Below, piece after piece: positions 8,101-11,215 of a stretch of DNA of 11,215 nt. How positions within the stretch are numbered: the stretch's first letter is position 1; each line of letters starts with the position of its first letter. The position numbers and the translations under genes were made by a program. The stretch lies in contig URYP01000069.1 of the NCBI GenBank assembly GCA_900552115.1, positions 1 to 11,215 of the forward strand, written 5' to 3'. Below the pieces are notes generated by a model that saw nothing but the letters and a program-made list of their open reading frames with translations, was not told the origin of the DNA and did not search any database. The DNA comes from an uncultured Oscillospiraceae bacterium. GTDB taxonomy: Bacteria > Bacillota > Clostridia > Oscillospirales > Acutalibacteraceae.

Positions 8101-8392
8101 GGGCATCCCGGCGGAGAAGGTGAACAAGCTGCAGGAGGGCCGTCCCAACATTCTCGACAAAATCACCAATGGGGAAATCGATCTCATTATCAATACCCCC
8201 ATCGGCAAGCAGAGCGCGGAGGACGACAGCTATATCCGCAAAGCCGCCATTAAGGGCCGCATTTCCTACATGACGACTATGGCGGCGGCGCAGGCCACCG
8301 TTGAAGGGATCAAGGAGGTCAAAAAGCCGGAAAGCCTGGGTGTGAAATCGCTGCAGGAGTTCCATCGGGAGATAACCGATAAGCAGGCTTGA
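5168..8392 (+). CDS. carB: Carbamoyl-phosphate synthase large subunit
   Basis: Cytoplasmic synthetase subunit that makes carbamoyl phosphate from bicarbonate, 2 ATP and ammonia delivered by the glutaminase subunit CarA, feeding pyrimidine and arginine synthesis. The 1074 residues match the usual length of about 1070, so the gene is complete. The carboxyphosphate half (about 1-400) opens with [20 protein letters not shown] and carries E297 and N299 in [19 protein letters not shown]. An oligomerisation domain follows (about 401-550). The second ATP-grasp half (about 551-930) begins with [15 protein letters not shown], has [11 protein letters not shown], and carries E832/N834 in EANPRASRT. The C-terminal MGS-like allosteric domain (about 931-1074) includes ATGGC (967-971), K987 and N1009. 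carA is not adjacent: the gene upstream is an unrelated glycosidase ending in a terminator. Regulation may involve the leader hairpin at 5090-5121. The downstream GNAT gene follows after 90 nt without a U-tract terminator. Confidence 0.98.
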   Translation: [1074 protein letters not shown]

Positions 8393-8427
8393 ACCTTGCG
8401 GTGAAAAGCCGTATAAACGTATTGAGA

Positions 8428-8461
8428 AGCAGGCCTTGAAACCGTGGTTTCAGGGCCTGCT
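8428..8461 (+). other. Long hairpin between carB and the acetyltransferase gene
   Basis: AGCAGGCC-T-TGAAACC (8428-8443) pairs with GGTTTCA-G-GGCCTGCT (8446-8461) over 16 positions, all Watson-Crick except one T-G wobble (8436/8453). The nominal loop is 2 nt, so the closing pair probably opens. No T-run follows; it runs on into AAAAGGAGAGG, the next gene's ribosome binding site. It could be an mRNA processing or stability element, or a weak terminator. Confidence 0.6.
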
Positions 8462-8467
8462 GTGATA

Positions 8468-8477
8468 AAAGGAGAGG
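8468..8477 (+). promoter_or_regulatory. Ribosome binding site setting the GNAT start
   Basis: AAAGGAGAGG lies 5 nt before ATG 8483. An in-frame GTG at 8444 lies inside the hairpin loop without a ribosome binding site and is rejected as the start. Confidence 0.85.
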
Positions 8478-8482
8478 ACTTT

Positions 8483-9064
8483 ATGCTGACGCTGAAAGCG
8501 CTTGCCAGGGAACAGGTAACGGAAATTTATACCCGCCATATGTGCCGGGATTTTGCGCCGGACGAGCTGAAACCGCTGGCCGGCATACTGCGGCTGATGG
8601 ACGAAGGGCTGTACAGGGCCTACGGGCTTTTCGAGGAAGACGGCCTGCGCGGCTACGCCATGCTGATGACCAGCCCGGGCGGCCGGGCGGCGCTGCTCGA
8701 TTATTACGCGGTGGTTTCTTCCCGCCGCGGGGCGGGCTACGGCAGCCGGTTCCTGGCGCTGCTGCGTGAAGAACTGCGGGATTTGGACGGAATTGTACTG
8801 GAATCGGAACATATCGAATATGCTGTAGGGAGAAAGGACAAATCTATCCGCACCCGCCGCATTGCATTTTATCTCCGCAATGGCGTGCGGCGCACCAGCC
8901 TGCGCAGCCGTCTGTTCGGCGTCGATTATACGGTGCTGTACCTTCCCTGCGGGCGGGACCTGCCGGATGGACGCCTCTTTATGGAGCTGGACGCGATTTA
9001 CCGCACCCTGTTCCCGGCCTATATATGGCAGCGCCGGGTGGAAATCAGCATGCGTAAGCCTTAA
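8483..9064 (+). CDS. GNAT-family N-acetyltransferase
   Basis: A 193-residue cytoplasmic protein with a GNAT fold, expected to transfer an acetyl group from acetyl-CoA to an unknown amine. Motif A is visible: strand LLDYYAVVSS followed by the pyrophosphate-binding loop R81-R-G-A-G-Y-G87 (R/QxxGxG/A type) and the helix SRFLALLREEL. The later FYLRNG at 129-134 corresponds to the conserved motif B tyrosine/asparagine segment (often FYxxxGF). The C-terminal part (FGVDYTVLYLP) is a typical GNAT end strand. The substrate cannot be inferred; it could modify a protein N-terminus, an antibiotic or a small metabolite. Its position 90 nt after carB, with no promoter seen between them, suggests co-transcription, but I know of no functional link to carbamoyl phosphate. 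Confidence 0.85.
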   Translation: MLTLKALAREQVTEIYTRHMCRDFAPDELKPLAGILRLMDEGLYRAYGLFEEDGLRGYAMLMTSPGGRAALLDYYAVVSSRRGAGYGSRFLALLREELRDLDGIVLESEHIEYAVGRKDKSIRTRRIAFYLRNGVRRTSLRSRLFGVDYTVLYLPCGRDLPDGRLFMELDAIYRTLFPAYIWQRRVEISMRKP

Positions 9065-9128
9065 GCCATAAGTGACGGAATCGCAACAAATAATTTACAG
9101 TTACCCTCTGTTCCTGTAGCGGCATTTG

Positions 9129-9137
9129 TGCTATAAT
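9129..9137 (+). promoter_or_regulatory. Extended -10 promoter upstream of the zinc-ribbon gene
   Basis: TGC-TATAAT at 9129-9137 is a perfect extended -10. The -35 region 17 bp upstream (TGTTCC, 9109-9114) is poor, which is tolerated for extended -10 promoters. Initiation would be near 9144, about 290 nt before the ATG at 9436. Confidence 0.6.
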
Positions 9138-9143
9138 GACGGC

Positions 9144-9435
9144 GTATTCGCAGGATGTGACAAAACACGACAGGGCCGGGAGGCATCGTAGTGGTCAATA
9201 TATAGTGCTCAACGCGTATTGTATGACACGCCGCACGGCAACGCCATCATCCTGCTATATCGCGCCGGCCTGAAGGGCGTTTGTCCGGGCAGAGAACCTC
9301 GACTTCTTGGCGGAGTCCGCTCATGCGGACGCGTGCCGCCCGGGGAATCCGCGCGATACCAGTGTGACGAAGATTAAAGAGTTGTACCGGTCCCTGTTGT
9401 ATATGGGCCCGGATACCGTTGGGAGGAAAAAGAGC
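9144..9435 (+). other. Long structured 5' leader or small RNA, class unknown
   Basis: This stretch, with 9065-9128 before it, holds no gene I can support. It contains nested inverted repeats: CGGCGT (9140-9145) with ACGCCG (9228-9233); CAGGGCCGG (9171-9179) with CCGGCCTG (9265-9272, one bulge); and a compact hairpin GTCCGC-TCAT-GCGGAC (9315-9330) inside GGCGG (9309-9313) and CCGCC (9336-9340). The first two cross rather than nest, so they are alternatives or a pseudoknot. I could not match it to tmRNA, RNase P, SRP RNA or a riboswitch class. It is either a regulatory leader of the zinc-ribbon gene or an independent RNA. Confidence 0.35.
9421..9426 (+). promoter_or_regulatory. Ribosome binding site setting the zinc-ribbon start
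   Basis: GGGAGG is 9 nt before ATG 9436. It places the first zinc-ribbon cysteine at residue 3, as is usual for these proteins. An in-frame GTG at 9364 has no good site. Confidence 0.8.
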
Positions 9436-10773
9436 ATGTTTTGTAAATACTGCGGGAAAGAGAACGCGAATGACGCCGTCTTCTGCAGCTTTTGCGGAAA
9501 ACCGCTGCGGGAAAAGCCGGCGGCTCCCGGCCCGGTTAATATGTGGGGCGAGCCCATCGACGACCTGACGCGGGAATTCCGTCCGGTGGACCCACCCGAA
9601 CAGCCGGAGGATTTGTCCGCCACACGGATTGCCCCGGCGTTTACCGACCTGTCCTCGGTCGACCCGAACCGGCCGGAACCGTCCCCGGCTGGCGCCGTGC
9701 CGACCGAACCGGAGGAAGAGCCGGAAAAGGATCCGCGCCGCGTCAATCGCAAGCTGGTAATCAGCGTCATCGTGGCCGCCGGCGTGCTGCTGTTGGTGTT
9801 CCTGCTGGTCATGATCCTGAAAGTCCTGATGCCGGATGAAAACTCCGACGCCACGCCGGCGGACCAGTTCCTGTATCAGATCGAGAACAACGAGGTCAGC
9901 CTGCAGGCATATATCGGCAAAGATAAAACGGTGGTGATCCCCTCCCGTATTGAAAATACGGATGTGACCACGATTCTGTCCATGGCGTTCGCCAACCGGG
10001 ATCTGCTCAGTGTCACGGTTCCCAACAGCGTCCGAAATATTGCCGATACCGCTTTTGACGGCAACCCGAATCTGGTACTTTACGGGGAAAAAGATTCTTA
10101 CATTAAGCTGTTCGCTGAAAAGCATAATCTGACCTTTGCCCTCAAAGGCAGCACCGTTTCACGGCTGACCACCGGTTCGAGCACGGCGACCACCACCTCC
10201 AAGACAGTCAGCGGTTGGGCGCCGGACGATACCACGACGACCACCACGACGACCACGACGACCACGACTACGACGACGACCACCACAGAGCCTACTTATG
10301 CTCAAACCACCAAGCCGCCCACGGGCAATGATACCAGGGCGCCGGCGGCGTCGCTGCTGGGCAACACCTTCAAGGAAGTCAAGACCCGGCTGGGCGGGTC
10401 ATATACCGTGCGGGAAGGCGGGTTGTCGTTCCCCAATCATTCGTTGGTGGAGTTCTCCAACTTTACAGGCAATGAGCCATCAGACAGCAGCACGGTGACT
10501 GGCGTGACCATTACTGACGGCCAGATTACCAGCGACGCCCGCATCGGCCATACACTTAAACAGCTGCAGGTGCTGCTGGTGCCGTCCACGGAGTGGGACA
10601 TCCAGCCCAATACTGGTGTGGGGGACATGGCCAACTTCCATATGGCCTATAACGGCAAGGTTATCGACGTCACCCTGTACTTCAGCGGGCAGGGGGAAAA
10701 CGCCCGCTGCATTCAAGCAGTCGTGGAGGAGGTCTACGGCCTGAGCAGCGAGGACAGCGCGCTGCTGGGATAA
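9436..10773 (+). CDS. Zinc-ribbon, single-TM protein with LRR_5 ectodomain, poly-Thr linker and unassigned C-terminal domain
   Basis: A 445-residue predicted membrane protein of unknown function. The N-terminus is a small zinc ribbon with two CxxC pairs (C3/C6 and C17/C20, MFCKYCGKEN...FCSFCGKPL). A Pro/Glu-rich cytoplasmic linker follows (about 28-105), then a single membrane helix (about 107-128, preceded by RRVNRK). The charge pattern puts the C-terminal part outside. The ectodomain begins with a BspA/LRR_5-like segment (about 143-238; VVIPSRIENTDVTTI, AFANRDLLSVTVPNSV, AFDGNPNLVLYG). After a Ser/Thr linker comes an uninterrupted run of 19 threonines (266-284). A final domain (about 307-445) starts with GNTFKEVKTRLGGSYTV and matches nothing I recognise. 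Zinc ribbon plus TM plus extracytoplasmic domain is a common Firmicutes design, but the role is unknown. It has its own promoter region and a strong terminator, so it is probably transcribed alone. Confidence 0.85.
   Translation: MFCKYCGKENANDAVFCSFCGKPLREKPAAPGPVNMWGEPIDDLTREFRPVDPPEQPEDLSATRIAPAFTDLSSVDPNRPEPSPAGAVPTEPEEEPEKDPRRVNRKLVISVIVAAGVLLLVFLLVMILKVLMPDENSDATPADQFLYQIENNEVSLQAYIGKDKTVVIPSRIENTDVTTILSMAFANRDLLSVTVPNSVRNIADTAFDGNPNLVLYGEKDSYIKLFAEKHNLTFALKGSTVSRLTTGSSTATTTSKTVSGWAPDDTTTTTTTTTTTTTTTTTTTEPTYAQTTKPPTGNDTRAPAASLLGNTFKEVKTRLGGSYTVREGGLSFPNHSLVEFSNFTGNEPSDSSTVTGVTITDGQITSDARIGHTLKQLQVLLVPSTEWDIQPNTGVGDMANFHMAYNGKVIDVTLYFSGQGENARCIQAVVEEVYGLSSEDSALLG
10231..10287 (+). repeat. 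ACN trinucleotide tract encoding 19 threonines
   Basis: Nineteen consecutive Thr codons, mostly ACC and ACG with one ACT and one final ACA, form a low-complexity linker between the LRR_5-like and C-terminal domains. The codons are mixed, so the tract is less slippage-prone than a pure repeat, but ACCACGACG-type units recur. Thr-rich linkers of this kind occur in secreted Ruminococcaceae proteins and may be O-glycosylated. Confidence 0.95.
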
Positions 10774-10785
10774 ATGCGAATCACC

Positions 10786-10819
10786 ACGTTCCGTCCTGAA
10801 AAGGACGGAACGTTTTTTT
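10786..10819 (+). terminator. Strong intrinsic terminator after the zinc-ribbon gene
   Basis: ACGTTCCGTCC (10786-10796) pairs perfectly over 11 bp with GGACGGAACGT (10803-10813), with a 6-nt loop TGAAAA. T residues run through 10813-10819. This is a textbook rho-independent terminator starting 12 nt after the stop codon. Confidence 0.95.
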
Positions 10820-10917
10820 ATACGTCCGCAGGCTCCCGCCGGGCGGACAGCCCCTACACCCTTTCCGGACAGAATCATAAGATGGAACAATACGCATGCC
10901 ATCACATGAATATTGTC

Positions 10918-10923
10918 AGGAGG
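10918..10923 (+). promoter_or_regulatory. Consensus ribosome binding site of the collagen-like gene
   Basis: AGGAGG is 5 nt before ATG 10929 and decides against the in-frame upstream ATG at 10896, which has no site. Confidence 0.85.
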
Positions 10924-10928
10924 CTACT

Positions 10929-11198
10929 ATGGATTATTATAACGATTCCTGCCGCTGCCGCTGCTGCCCGGGTCCGCAGGGCCCCGAAGGCCCCACCGGC
11001 CCGCAGGGTCCAGCCGGACCGGGAGTGCTGCCGGTCTATTTTAACGCCATTACCAATGGCGGCAACCAGACGGTAATGCCGGGCTCGGATGTGACGTTCA
11101 CCTTGGCTTACCAGTCAGGAGATTTCTCCCTAACCCCGAATACCGCCGCCATCACGGTTGGCACAGCCGGTATCTACCGGATCCTTCAGTTAATGTAA
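10929..11198 (+). CDS. Short collagen-like (Gly-Pro-X) protein, probably truncated
   Basis: An 89-residue protein. It begins MDYYNDS, followed by a cysteine cluster (C8, C10, C12, C13), then six Gly-Pro-X triplets (G15-G32, GPQGPEGPTGPQGPAGPG), then about 57 residues of beta-rich sequence (VLPVYFNAITNGG, SDVTFTLAY, TAAITVGTAGIYRI). Collagen-like proteins of this layout in spore-forming Firmicutes are often spore-coat or exosporium components with a C-terminal trimeric jelly-roll domain. That role is inferred from the family. Here the domain stops right after the GIYRI strand, where such domains normally continue for many more residues, so the gene may be truncated or frameshifted near 11180. 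No signal peptide is present, as for spore-surface proteins assembled from the mother cell. A partial sigma-K-like -10 (CATAAGATG, 10876) is too weak to call. Confidence 0.7.
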   Translation: MDYYNDSCRCRCCPGPQGPEGPTGPQGPAGPGVLPVYFNAITNGGNQTVMPGSDVTFTLAYQSGDFSLTPNTAAITVGTAGIYRILQLM

Positions 11199-11215
11199 AG
11201 TGATGAGGGGTTGCT

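Noticed and set aside
5120..8365. Antisense ORF of 1081 codons covering nearly all of carB
   Set aside because: It mirrors the codon structure of an unmistakable full-length carB, has a His/Arg/Gln/Val-heavy composition with no recognisable domain, and is typical of shadow frames in GC-rich genes.
9219..9377. Open frame of 52 codons in the leader starting at TTG, beginning LYDTPHGNAIILLYRAG
   Set aside because: The first 17 residues look protein-like, but there is no ribosome binding site, the start is a TTG and the rest is Arg/Pro/Gly-rich. It could be a gene relic but is not supportable.
9364..9435. Upstream GTG extension of the zinc-ribbon protein (TKIKELYRSLLYMGPDTVG)
   Set aside because: There is no ribosome binding site at proper spacing, whereas ATG 9436 has GGGAGG and gives the usual start with a zinc-ribbon CxxC at once.
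9247..10125. Antisense ORF of 292 codons across the zinc-ribbon gene
   Set aside because: Shadow frame of the zinc-ribbon/TM region; low complexity and no domain.
10858..10884. Sigma-K-like promoter before the collagen-like gene
   Set aside because: AC at 10858 and CATA at 10876 have acceptable spacing, but the downstream TA of the -10 is missing. The match is too weak to call.
11199..11215. Start of another gene at ATG 11202
   Set aside because: Only 14 bases remain and no ribosome binding site precedes it.

Overview
The window looks like a chromosomal segment from a GC-rich Gram-positive Clostridia bacterium, most plausibly a gut Oscillospiraceae/Ruminococcaceae-type organism. The evidence is a very large secreted, dockerin-bearing GH43 glycosidase, a double-zinc-ribbon membrane protein with an LRR_5/BspA-like ectodomain and a poly-threonine linker, a collagen-like small protein of the spore-surface type, and strong AGGAGG-type ribosome binding sites. 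This placement rests on family knowledge only; there is no rRNA or other taxonomic marker. All five protein genes lie on the + strand.

Layout: (1) Positions 1-176 are a regulatory leader with a candidate promoter and an 18-bp near-perfect palindrome over its -10 box. (2) 177-4937 encodes a 1586-residue secreted modular glycosidase: signal peptide, two unassigned beta-type modules, two helical FIVAR-like segments, an internal type I dockerin, a GH43 catalytic domain, an F5/8C (CBM32-like) domain, FN3, and three CBM6/35-like modules. It is closed by a GC-rich hairpin. (3) 4938-5167 contains overlapping inverted repeats, a good extended -10 promoter and a terminator-like hairpin with a T6 run just before carB, which suggests attenuation. 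(4) 5168-8392 is full-length carB, with no carA beside it. (5) 8428-8461 is a long hairpin leading directly into the ribosome binding site of a GNAT acetyltransferase gene (8483-9064), probably in the same transcript as carB. (6) 9065-9435 has no convincing gene. It carries a perfect extended -10 (TGC-TATAAT) followed by an approximately 290-nt leader with nested inverted repeats. (7) 9436-10773 encodes the zinc-ribbon/TM/LRR_5/poly-Thr protein, followed by a strong intrinsic terminator. (8) 10929-11198 is a short collagen-like gene whose C-terminal domain seems cut short.

The genes do not form one functional pathway. The glycosidase is an independently regulated plant-polysaccharide enzyme. 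carB supplies carbamoyl phosphate for pyrimidine and arginine synthesis. The last two genes encode envelope or surface proteins of unknown role. I did not find a clearly new multi-gene system. The points most worth checking are the two N-terminal modules and atypical internal dockerin of the glycosidase, the carB leader, the 9144-9435 leader RNA, and the unassigned C-terminal domain of the zinc-ribbon protein.
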